Shown piece after piece: positions 1-5,711 of a stretch of 13,465 nt of DNA. The DNA is taken from NCBI GenBank assembly GCA_934229395.1, contig CAKQDL010000052.1, positions 1 to 13,465 on the forward strand. Direction: 5' to 3'. Made by a program: the position numbers and the translations under genes. Numbering within the stretch: the first letter of the stretch is position 1; each line of letters starts with the position of its first letter. This DNA is from an uncultured Peptococcaceae bacterium. GTDB lineage: Bacteria > Bacillota > Peptococcia > Peptococcales > Peptococcaceae. A model generated the notes under the pieces. That model was not told where the DNA came from and did not search any database. It saw only the letters and a list, made by a program, of their open reading frames with translations.

Positions 1-42
1 AAATAAGGGAGAGAGATTCGTGCGAATCTCTCTCCCTTATTT
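1..42. terminator. Perfect 20-bp inverted repeat, probable bidirectional terminator
   Basis: Positions 1-20 are exactly complementary to 23-42 with only TG between them. The arm starts with an A/T-rich segment and the other arm ends in CTTATTT, so either strand would give a GC-containing stem followed by U-rich RNA. It lies downstream of glcF on the minus strand and could also end an off-window plus-strand gene. The window edge cuts the left side, so the true arm may be longer. Confidence 0.7.
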
Positions 43-82
43 ATTTGAGGTTGTCTATTTTCCGACAGCCCCTTTTCAGTCT

Positions 83-209
83 GTCGATAAAGGTATATTT
101 TCAGCATAGGCGTGTATGCATTCGTGAAGCCTTCCCCCCCATGAGGAGAAGATTTCTGTTATTCTTCAAAAGGTTCCCTTTGCATACACGTCCCCCTTTA
201 TGCTCTACA
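83..209 (-). repeat. Short MITE-like repeat element, copy 1 (internally deleted form)
   Basis: Read on the minus strand this stretch starts TGTAGAGCATAAA and ends CCTTTATCGACA, with inner inverted arms CGTGTATGCA (111-120) and TGCATACACG (181-190). Positions 75-136 match the reverse complement of 5221-5282 with only about four differences, so it is a relative of the larger element at 5011-5272. It keeps the GGGGAAGGCTTCACG arm but lacks most of the palindromic core. Its minus-strand left end, TGTAG, overlaps the 3' end of glcF and supplies that gene's stop codon. No transposase is encoded. The exact borders are inferred from comparing the two copies. Confidence 0.6.
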
Positions 210-1401
210 GCACTTGGCTTATGTGCAAAACCTTGAGGTCTTTGGTGGCGTCTAGCTTGCCTAGCTGCATGAGGCAGCTTGGGCATTCGGCCACGACGAT
301 GTCGGCGCCTGTTTGCTTAAAGTCTTGGTATTTGGCTTCTAGGACCTTGTGGGAGGTTTTTGGGAAGTCAATTTGGAAGGTGCCGGCGCCGCCGCAGCAC
401 ATGGTTTTTTTCTCGGCTGGGAGGTAGGTGACGGCTTTTTCTAGGAGGGCTTCCGGCTCCTTCATAATGCCTTGGCCACGGTTGAGGTGGCAGGAGGCGT
501 GGTAGGTCACCTTGAGCTCCTTATGTGGCGCGGGCTCATAACCCACGTTGTAGAGATATTCGGTGAGGCCCATCACACGCCCGCTCAATTGCGCAGCCTT
601 ATCGCGGTAGGTTGCGTCGTCCTTCAAGAGCTCTTGGTACTCCTTGAGCATGGCGCCGCAGCTGCCGCAATCGGTCACAATAAGGTCAAAGCCTGCCAAG
701 GCATCAATGTTTTGGCGGGCCATTTTTTGTGCCAAAGGAATCATGCCGTGGGAATGCTGTGGCAAGCCACAGCATTCTACGTGGGGCACGCTCACGCTGC
801 GGCCTGTTTTTTCAAGAAGAGCCACTGAAGCGTCGGCAGCATTTTTAAAAAAGAGCTTCATGGCACAGCCCTTAAAATAGCCAATGGTTTTGACCTTGGA
901 CAAACCAAGCTTGCATTTTTCGTGCGTGCCCGAGAAATTGGCTGGACCGCTTGCGCAAGGAGAAGGTGGATTGGACGGCAGGAGCCCGCGGGTCAGGCGC
1001 GGAAACTGGAGCCCTTGGGCGAGAGAAATAAAGGGGCTCGACACGGTTTTTAAGGGGCTAGAAGCCATAAAGCCACCCACAAGGCGATACTTGACGCCGA
1101 GGCCATAGTCATCGGCCAAACCCTGGCGCACCTCAATCATGGCCTCGTCGGTCATGACCTTGCCGGGGCACACCTCGGTGCAGGCTTTGCAAAGGAGGCA
1201 GTAGTCCAAGGCCTCGCGCAAGGCCTTTTCGCCGCCCTCAAGCTTGCCTTCCAAAAAGGCGCGGGCAATGGCAATTTTGCCACGAGCAGCGGCGCGGTCG
1301 CGCTTATCCACCTTATAGAGGGGGCAAACGGTGGTGCAGCAGCCGCAGCGGTCGCATTTTTCAACAATGGTTTTGAGTTTTTTGTAATGTTCGTTTTGCA
1401 T
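205..1401 (-). CDS. glcF: GlcF-like Fe-S subunit of 2-hydroxyacid (glycolate/lactate) oxidoreductase
   Basis: A 398-aa soluble Fe-S oxidoreductase of the GlcF family. It probably takes electrons from the FAD subunit encoded just upstream and passes them to a membrane carrier or quinone. Two [4Fe-4S] ferredoxin motifs of the form CxxCxxCxxxCP are visible at residues 16-26 and 68-78. Two CCG (DUF224) modules follow, recognisable by ECCGLP with DCGSCG, and by SCHLNRG with CCGGAG and ECPSC. The length is close to the usual ~400 aa. The start lies 4 bases after the glcD stop, so the genes are almost certainly cotranscribed and translationally coupled; its own ribosome site (AGGTAA) is weak. The TAG stop lies in the end of repeat copy 1, so the last residues may have been altered. 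The substrate (glycolate, D-lactate or another 2-hydroxyacid) cannot be told from sequence. Confidence 0.88.
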   Translation of the reverse strand: MQNEHYKKLKTIVEKCDRCGCCTTVCPLYKVDKRDRAAARGKIAIARAFLEGKLEGGEKALREALDYCLLCKACTEVCPGKVMTDEAMIEVRQGLADDYGLGVKYRLVGGFMASSPLKTVSSPFISLAQGLQFPRLTRGLLPSNPPSPCASGPANFSGTHEKCKLGLSKVKTIGYFKGCAMKLFFKNAADASVALLEKTGRSVSVPHVECCGLPQHSHGMIPLAQKMARQNIDALAGFDLIVTDCGSCGAMLKEYQELLKDDATYRDKAAQLSGRVMGLTEYLYNVGYEPAPHKELKVTYHASCHLNRGQGIMKEPEALLEKAVTYLPAEKKTMCCGGAGTFQIDFPKTSHKVLEAKYQDFKQTGADIVVAECPSCLMQLGKLDATKDLKVLHISQVL

Positions 1402-1405
1402 GGCG

Positions 1406-2806
1406 TTACCTGTTGAAAATCTTTCCAGGGTTTAGAATGCCCTTTGGATCGAGTGCTTTTTTGATAAGAAGGGAGGCGTCGATTTCTTCTTTTTCGAGCG
1501 CCAGCTCAATGTATGGCTGTTTCGAAATGCCAATGCCGTGCTCGCCACTGAGCTTGCCGCCCACCTCTACAGCAGCGCGGAAAATGTCGGCCACGCAGGC
1601 ATCCACCTTGGCGCGGGTTTCCTCATTGGATAAATCCACAAGGAGGGATGGGTGCAAATTGCCATCACCAGCATGGCCAAAAATGGACACCATAAAGCCG
1701 TAGCTTGCGCAAATTTCGCCAATGCGCTTGCAAATGGTAGGGAGCATGGCGCGCGGCACCGTGATGTCTTCGCCCACGCGGTCTGGGGCCAAGACCTTCA
1801 CAGCTGTAGAAAGGTTGCGGCGCAGCTTCCAAAGATCGTTGCGTTCCTCTTCGGTTTTAGATAGGGTAAACTCAATGGCGCCCACGCGCTTGCAGACGTC
1901 CTCGAGGGTGGCCATATCGCTTTGGCAAATGGCTTCGGTGGCGCCGTCGAGGTCAAAAACAATCATCGCGCCCACGTTATCCTTGAGAGGAAAGTCGTTA
2001 AAACGGGCCGCCGCCTCGCAGCTCAGCTTGTCCATAAGCTCTGCAGCCGTTGGCGTGACTCCACTTAAGAGGCAGGCATTGACGGCTTCGCAGGCATCCT
2101 CGATGCTCTTAAAGGAGGCCATGGCGCTGGCAAGGTGCTTCGGCTTTGCAATCACCTTGAGGGTGGCTTCGGTAATCACGCCCAAGGTGCCCTCGGAGCC
2201 CACAAAAAGCTGGGTGAGGTTGTAGCCTGTCACGTTTTTAATGAGCTTGCCGCCAGTGTGGATGATGTCGCCACCAGGGAGGACCACCTCGAGCCCCATC
2301 ACATAGTCGCTCGTCACACCATACTTCACAGCGCGAATGCCGCCAGCGTTTTCTGCAATGTTGCCACCAATGGTGGAATACACATAGGACGATGGCTCCG
2401 GTGGATAGTAGAGGTCGCGGGCCGCGCAAAAATCGTGGACTGCCTTGGTGAGCACGCCCGGCTGCACGCGCAGCATCATGTTCTTTTCGTCAAGCTCAAT
2501 GATTTTGTCCATTTCGTCTAAGGAAAGGACAATGCCACCACGCACAGGAATAGAGCCACCGCTGCGCCCGCTGCCATTACCGCGGGTCGTAACAGGAATG
2601 GCGTTGTCGTTGGCGTATTTTAAAAGGGCACTGACCTCCGCAGTGGTGTGCGCCTTACATACAAAATCAGGCGTAAAATCCGTGTTCAAAGCCTCCGGTG
2701 CAGCATCGTAGCTGTAGCCAAAGCAATCAAGGGCATCGCTGTACACACGCTCGCGACCAAAAATAGCCTCAAGGGCCTTCTTGTGAGAATCCTTATTTTC
2801 TAGCAT
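1406..2806 (-). CDS. glcD: GlcD-like FAD-linked 2-hydroxyacid oxidoreductase
   Basis: A 466-aa flavoprotein of the GlcD/D-lactate dehydrogenase family, which oxidises a 2-hydroxyacid to the 2-oxoacid. The N-terminal PCMH-type FAD domain shows RGNGSGRSGGS at about residues 75-85, PEPSS and STIGGNIAENAGG near 136-156, KYGVTSDYV near 161-169 and GSEGTLGVITE near 203-213. The C-terminal FAD-oxidase domain has GHAGDGNLHP and SGEHGIGISK and ends with the family's DPKGILNPGKIF tail. I start at 2806 rather than at an in-frame upstream codon at 2914: AAAGGAAC lies about 9 bases before this ATG, and the upstream extension is hydrophobic and unlike the family. glcF follows after 4 bases. No glcE or electron-transfer flavoprotein genes are adjacent, unlike E. 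coli glc or Etf-linked lactate dehydrogenases. Confidence 0.9.
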   Translation of the reverse strand: MLENKDSHKKALEAIFGRERVYSDALDCFGYSYDAAPEALNTDFTPDFVCKAHTTAEVSALLKYANDNAIPVTTRGNGSGRSGGSIPVRGGIVLSLDEMDKIIELDEKNMMLRVQPGVLTKAVHDFCAARDLYYPPEPSSYVYSTIGGNIAENAGGIRAVKYGVTSDYVMGLEVVLPGGDIIHTGGKLIKNVTGYNLTQLFVGSEGTLGVITEATLKVIAKPKHLASAMASFKSIEDACEAVNACLLSGVTPTAAELMDKLSCEAAARFNDFPLKDNVGAMIVFDLDGATEAICQSDMATLEDVCKRVGAIEFTLSKTEEERNDLWKLRRNLSTAVKVLAPDRVGEDITVPRAMLPTICKRIGEICASYGFMVSIFGHAGDGNLHPSLLVDLSNEETRAKVDACVADIFRAAVEVGGKLSGEHGIGISKQPYIELALEKEEIDASLLIKKALDPKGILNPGKIFNR

Positions 2807-2846
2807 AGGAAAAGTTCCTTTCTGTCTGAGGTAAAAAGATGGTTTT

Positions 2847-2855
2847 ATTATAGCA
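2847..2855 (-). promoter_or_regulatory. Extended -10 promoter of glcD-glcF
   Basis: The minus strand reads TGCTATAAT, a perfect extended -10 (TGn plus TATAAT), about 40 bases upstream of the glcD start. The -35 region at 17-bp spacing is only A/T-rich, as expected for extended -10 promoters. Confidence 0.55.
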
Positions 2856-2998
2856 CCAATGGAGAAAATATAAATAAAAAATTTAGCGTGATAAAGAACG
2901 AAAAGGAATTGCAAGGGAGCGCTTCATGCCTAAAATGGTAGGAGATATGAGAAAGGAAGAGAACGTACGGATTATAGTGAAGCAAAATAAAATGAATA

Positions 2999-3040
2999 TC
3001 ACTTAAATAATTTGCATAAATTTTCACTTAAGCGTATAAT
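2999..3040 (+). promoter_or_regulatory. Promoter of the alcohol dehydrogenase gene, with a flanking direct repeat
   Basis: TTGCAT (3012-3017) and TATAAT (3035-3040) are separated by exactly 17 bases, a near-consensus sigma-A promoter 33 bases before the TTG start. The octamer TCACTTAA occurs at 2999-3006, just upstream of the -35, and again at 3024-3031 inside the spacer. The 25-bp separation is a possible operator for an unknown regulator. Confidence 0.65.
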
Positions 3041-3072
3041 TTAGGCAAGTTCAATCGAAGGAGATGTTTTTA

Positions 3073-4167
3073 TTGGAATCTAGATCTGTATTTTTGCCAA
3101 GCTATTCTATTGGCGATAAGGATGTTTATAAAAAAATCCCGGCTCTTTGCCGTCCTTATGGCACCAAGGCCATTGTTATTGGTGGCGAGCGCGCTATGGC
3201 TGCGGCAAAGGCGGATTTGCTTGCGGGCATTGCTGGTAGCGATATGGAAATTACCCAGTTTTTGAAATATGGCGACGACGTGACCTACGAAGCGGCCGAT
3301 GCCTTGGTGGCCAATCCGGACGTTCAGGCTGCGGATATGATTTTTGCTGTGGGTGGTGGTCGCGCGACCGATACTTGCAAGGTGGCAGCCGATAAATTAG
3401 ACAAGCCACTCTTTACCTTCCCAACCATCGCCTCCAACTGCGCTGCTGTGACCTTGGTGTGCGTGATGCACAACCTCGACCGCTCCCTTGCTGGCTTCCA
3501 TTACCGCAAGGAACCAGCCAAGCACGCTTTTATTAACCTGGACATCATTGCCAAGGCGCCTCTCGAATACATTTGGGCCGGCATTGGCGATGCTTTTAGC
3601 AAGGCCTACGAACCACCGTTTTCTGCCCAAAACGATTGCCTCGACCATTCCAACATGATTGGTGTGGACCTGGCCAAGCATTGCGGCGAACCACTGATGA
3701 AGTACGCCGTACAGGCCTATGAGGATTGCAAAAACGGCGTGGCCAGTGAAGCCTTGAAACAAATTGTTTTGAACATTCTCATCACCGGTGGGATCATCTC
3801 TGGTCTTATTGAAACCGAAAAATACAACGGTGCCGTGCCTCACTCCCTTTTCTACGGCTCCACCCGCATCCCGGCCTGCGAGCAAAACCATCTCCATGGC
3901 GAAATCGTGGCCTATGGTTGCCTACCACAGCTCATGCTCGAAGGCCGCATGGAGGACTTTGAAGCGCAGTTCAACATCAACCGTGCCCTAGAATTGCCTA
4001 CCGCCCTAAAGAGCATTGGCGTAGAAATTGGCAGTGCTGACTACGAAAAGCTCCTAGACGGCACCATGAGCGACCGCTGCATGCAGTATCTGCCATACCC
4101 AGTGAGCCGTGAAGACGTCGACCAAGCCATTCGCAAGGTCGAAGCCTACCACGAAGCACACAAATAA
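3073..4167 (+). CDS. Iron-containing alcohol dehydrogenase, glycerol dehydrogenase-like
   Basis: A 364-aa member of the Fe-ADH/GldA family, which oxidises an alcohol or reduces an aldehyde or ketone with NAD(P). The N-terminal Rossmann-like part carries the nucleotide-binding GGGRATDTCK at residues 94-103 and TIAS at 118-121. Candidate metal ligands are D173 (in GIGDAFSK), H257 (in VPHSLFYG) and H275 (in HLHGE), in the expected order. I use the TTG at 3073 as start because AAGGAG lies nine bases before it. The in-frame ATG at 3064 directly abuts the Shine-Dalgarno with no spacing, but it cannot be excluded. It is divergent from glcDF and ends at a shared bidirectional terminator. The pairing with glcDF suggests interconversion of hydroxyacids, diols or aldehydes, which is inference. 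Confidence 0.85.
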   Translation: MESRSVFLPSYSIGDKDVYKKIPALCRPYGTKAIVIGGERAMAAAKADLLAGIAGSDMEITQFLKYGDDVTYEAADALVANPDVQAADMIFAVGGGRATDTCKVAADKLDKPLFTFPTIASNCAAVTLVCVMHNLDRSLAGFHYRKEPAKHAFINLDIIAKAPLEYIWAGIGDAFSKAYEPPFSAQNDCLDHSNMIGVDLAKHCGEPLMKYAVQAYEDCKNGVASEALKQIVLNILITGGIISGLIETEKYNGAVPHSLFYGSTRIPACEQNHLHGEIVAYGCLPQLMLEGRMEDFEAQFNINRALELPTALKSIGVEIGSADYEKLLDGTMSDRCMQYLPYPVSREDVDQAIRKVEAYHEAHK

Positions 4168-4172
4168 AATAA

Positions 4173-4203
4173 AGCCACCAAGCGCGTGCTGCGTTTGGTG
4201 GCT
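4173..4203. terminator. Bidirectional terminator between convergent genes
   Basis: AGCCACCAA (4173-4181) pairs with TTGGTGGCT (4195-4203), and CGC/GCG can pair further inside. On the minus strand the stem is followed by a T-rich tail (TTTATTTTATTTG), and on the plus strand by AATTTTG. It therefore suits both the dehydrogenase gene and the convergent nitroreductase gene. Confidence 0.8.
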
Positions 4204-4221
4204 AATTTTGTGAAAACCCTT

Positions 4222-4803
4222 TTACATCTCTGTGCACAGCTCGGTTATGCTGCGCTTTGGCACGAAGTAGTCTTTGTTTTCATCTAAGTAGTAGGCGAGC
4301 TTGCCGCTTTCGGGCACGTCAACAATGGTGGAATGGTGGGTTGGGTAGCCTAGGCCGATGGCGGAGTGAATTTCTGTGGTGGCGGCGAGGCCTAAGACAT
4401 CCTTAATGGCGTCGCGCTCAATATTGTCCATGATGCAGCTGCCTACGCCGTGGGCCCAGGCGGCCATGGTGATGTTAGAAAGGGCAATGCCGGCATCGAT
4501 ATCGGTGTAGCGGGTGCGCGCCTCGCTATCTATGGTGAGGAGCACAAAGAGCGTAGGGCGTTCACCTTCTTTGGGTACACCGAGCTCCGCTGGCAGGGCG
4601 CCAGCCCAGTGGGTGAGAGGGAAAATCTTTTGGACAAGCTCCGGCGTGCGTACAAAAATGGCACGCAGACGCTGAGCGTTGACAGCCGAGGAGGAAAGAC
4701 GAAAAGCCTCCATCATATCACGAATGGCAGCGTCCTCAATGGCACGGGATTCATCAAAACGGCGATAGGTGCGGCGGGTGGTCAGTAATTCTAGCATATC
4801 CAT
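4222..4803 (-). CDS. Nitroreductase family FMN oxidoreductase
   Basis: A 193-aa cytosolic flavoprotein of the nitroreductase superfamily, predicted to bind FMN and use NAD(P)H. The N-terminal TTRRTYRRF (residues 8-16) is the family's FMN-phosphate binding signature, followed by SSSAVNAQ near residues 37-44 where the usual PSxxNxQ motif sits. GYPTHH near the C-terminal third matches the family's conserved GYP turn. The start at 4803 is chosen because GAGGAGG lies 8 bases upstream. The leader contains an 8-bp hairpin (4829-4836 with 4843-4850, one G-U pair) of unknown role. Its promoter region faces the arsenate-reductase stub. The substrate is unknown. Confidence 0.85.
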   Translation of the reverse strand: MDMLELLTTRRTYRRFDESRAIEDAAIRDMMEAFRLSSSAVNAQRLRAIFVRTPELVQKIFPLTHWAGALPAELGVPKEGERPTLFVLLTIDSEARTRYTDIDAGIALSNITMAAWAHGVGSCIMDNIERDAIKDVLGLAATTEIHSAIGLGYPTHHSTIVDVPESGKLAYYLDENKDYFVPKRSITELCTEM

Positions 4804-4874
4804 GGGTAAGTCCTCCTCAAATAAGCAAAGCCCTGCCTTGCAGCAGAGCTTCACCGATATTTATGTCCTAATCA

Positions 4875-4903
4875 TTTGTACGTCGCTTATCAGGGAGCGA
4901 CAA
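4875..4903 (-). promoter_or_regulatory. Candidate nitroreductase promoter with a dyad in the spacer
   Basis: On the minus strand TTGTCG (4898-4903) and TACAAA (4875-4880) are 17 bases apart, a moderate promoter match. A perfect dyad GTCGCT (4882-4887) / AGCGAC (4896-4901) lies almost entirely between the two boxes, where a repressor or a DNA-distorting activator would act. It sits about 50 bp from the promoter of the divergent gene stub. Confidence 0.4.
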
Positions 4904-4951
4904 CATTTATGGGAATTGCTTCATCAAGTATATTTAGTATAACACATTCTG

Positions 4952-4978
4952 TATAATAGAAGCAATGAGTGAAAGGAG
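4952..4978 (+). promoter_or_regulatory. -10 box and ribosome binding site of the arsenate-reductase stub
   Basis: A consensus TATAAT sits at 4952-4957 and a strong AAAGGAG ribosome site at 4972-4978, eight bases before the ATG at 4987. No good -35 is visible. The intact expression signals show that the now truncated reading frame was once a real gene. Confidence 0.5.
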
Positions 4979-4986
4979 ATGCACCA

Positions 4987-5019
4987 ATGAAACCAAAGGT
5001 TGCCTTTGTGTGTAGATAA
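4987..5019 (+). pseudogene. arsC: 5' stub of an arsenate reductase (LMW-phosphatase fold) gene, truncated by a repeat element
   Basis: The frame reads MKPKVAFVC-R-stop. MKPKVAFVC is the typical first strand of thioredoxin-coupled ArsC and low-molecular-weight phosphatases, where VHNSCRSQ (the P-loop) normally follows the cysteine. Here, after the TGT codon at 5011-5013, the sequence passes into the end of the repeat at 5011-5272, which gives AGA and then the stop TAA. The rest of the gene, including the P-loop, is absent from the window, so the protein cannot be functional. The terminator at 5282-5314 on the same strand is probably the original gene's terminator. This suggests that the element replaced the gene body rather than merely interrupting it. 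The identification rests on only nine residues. The alternative is a 10-aa leader peptide. Confidence 0.55.
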
Positions 5020-5272
5020 ACCTGAAACGTGTATGTGAATAGAAAGATTTGGAGAATAGCAAAGCCTTCCCCACATGGGGGGAAGGTGGCGGCGTAGCCG
5101 ACAGATGAGGGGTATGAGCGTCAGCGAATAATCGATTTAGCTGTAAAGTGCGGTGAAAACACACCCTCATCCGAGTTTTCTTCCGCCCTGCTCCAGAAAA
5201 CCCACCTTCCCCCTCAAGGGGGAAGGCTTCACGAATGCATACACGTCTATGCTGAAAATATACCTTTTTCGA
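5011..5272 (+). repeat. MITE-like palindromic repeat element, copy 2 (full form)
   Basis: A nested palindrome of about 262 bp with no coding capacity. Its ends are TGTAGATAAA on the left and, reading inward from the right, TGTCGAAAAA. Inner matching segments are ACGTGTATG (left, near 5028) and its complement near 5240. The core arms run AAGCCTTCCCC...GGGGAAGGTGG...GATGAGGG (5062-5111) against CCCTCATC...CCACCTTCCCCC...GGGGGAAGGCTT (5164-5229). Each arm has its own hairpin: 5065-5072 with 5079-5086, and a perfect 10-bp stem 5205-5214 with 5217-5226. Such CCTTCCCC/GGGGAAGG dispersed repeats are, to my knowledge, frequent in clostridial genomes. The right 60 bp match repeat copy 1 at 75-136. Confidence 0.7.
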
Positions 5273-5281
5273 CAAGCTGAA

Positions 5282-5314
5282 GCCCCCATGCTTTTGCATG
5301 GGGGCCTCTTTTTT
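5282..5314 (+). terminator. Intrinsic terminator, plus-strand oriented
   Basis: GCCCCCATGC (5282-5291), a TTTT loop and GCATGGGGGC (5296-5305) form a perfect 10-bp stem followed by CTCTTTTTT. The T-run lies on the plus strand, in line with the truncated gene at 4987, and overlaps the stop codon of the opposing CGGC gene. For the minus strand the tail (TTCAGCTT) is poor. Confidence 0.75.
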
Positions 5315-5645
5315 AATGGGTGTAGTCGATGATGCGGATGGCTTCGCCGGCTTCTTTTTCGACGAGCTCGCGCATTTTTACCTTGAAGGGGCAAGCGTAG
5401 CCGATGGGGTTGCCCTTGGAGATGCAGGAGGCAAAGGCGATGGTGTCGCAGCCGCGCTTTACAAGCTCACGGGTGCGCAACACGGCCTTTTTCCCTGGGC
5501 AGCCGCCACAGTTGATAAAGCCAACAAGCTCAATGGGTTCCTCGGTGCCTTCAAAGGCGCCGGTTTTTTGGGCCACGGCCTTAAAATCACTGGTGCCTGG
5601 GCAATAATCTTCGGTTTGCATACAGCGAATGATGCCTAATTTCAT
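5313..5645 (-). CDS. CGGC domain-containing protein
   Basis: A 110-aa soluble protein matching the CGGC-domain family, a small cysteine-rich family thought to bind metal or do thiol chemistry but without a proven reaction. The hallmark NCGGCPGKK sits at residues 45-53. Further cysteines are at 8, 15, 66, 74 and 85, several placed as in the family (the IRCMQTEDYCPG start and the FASCISKGNPIGYACPF block). AGGAGG lies seven bases before the ATG. A good promoter is found in the 66-bp gap behind the SLH gene, so it can be expressed alone. It lies tail-to-tail with the arsenate-reductase stub, which fits a metal- or metalloid-related setting, but that is inference. Confidence 0.82.
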   Translation of the reverse strand: MKLGIIRCMQTEDYCPGTSDFKAVAQKTGAFEGTEEPIELVGFINCGGCPGKKAVLRTRELVKRGCDTIAFASCISKGNPIGYACPFKVKMRELVEKEAGEAIRIIDYTH

Positions 5646-5675
5646 CAGAATACCTCCTAGTTATTTGTTACCTTC

Positions 5676-5704
5676 AGTATAGGCTTTCTAATGTCCCAGT
5701 GCAA
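5676..5704 (-). promoter_or_regulatory. Promoter of the CGGC-domain gene
   Basis: On the minus strand TTGCAC (5699-5704) and TATACT (5676-5681) are exactly 17 bases apart, about 30 bases upstream of the start codon. The -35 hexamer is identical to that before the SLH gene. Confidence 0.65.
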
Positions 5705-5711
5705 GGAGATT

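Noticed and set aside
2947..3006. 19-codon frame MRKEENV... behind GGAG between glcD and the dehydrogenase gene
   Set aside because: The spacing to the ribosome site is only two bases, there is no similarity to any family, and its end overlaps the dehydrogenase promoter repeat.
3397..3897. 166-codon minus-strand frame inside the dehydrogenase gene
   Set aside because: It is a shadow frame opposite a clear Fe-ADH with all family motifs; no ribosome site.
4934..5299. Minus-strand frame of 121 codons and a similar one near 45-236 that share a peptide
   Set aside because: The shared peptide comes from the repeated DNA element, not from a gene; there are no start signals and the frames are made of inverted repeats.
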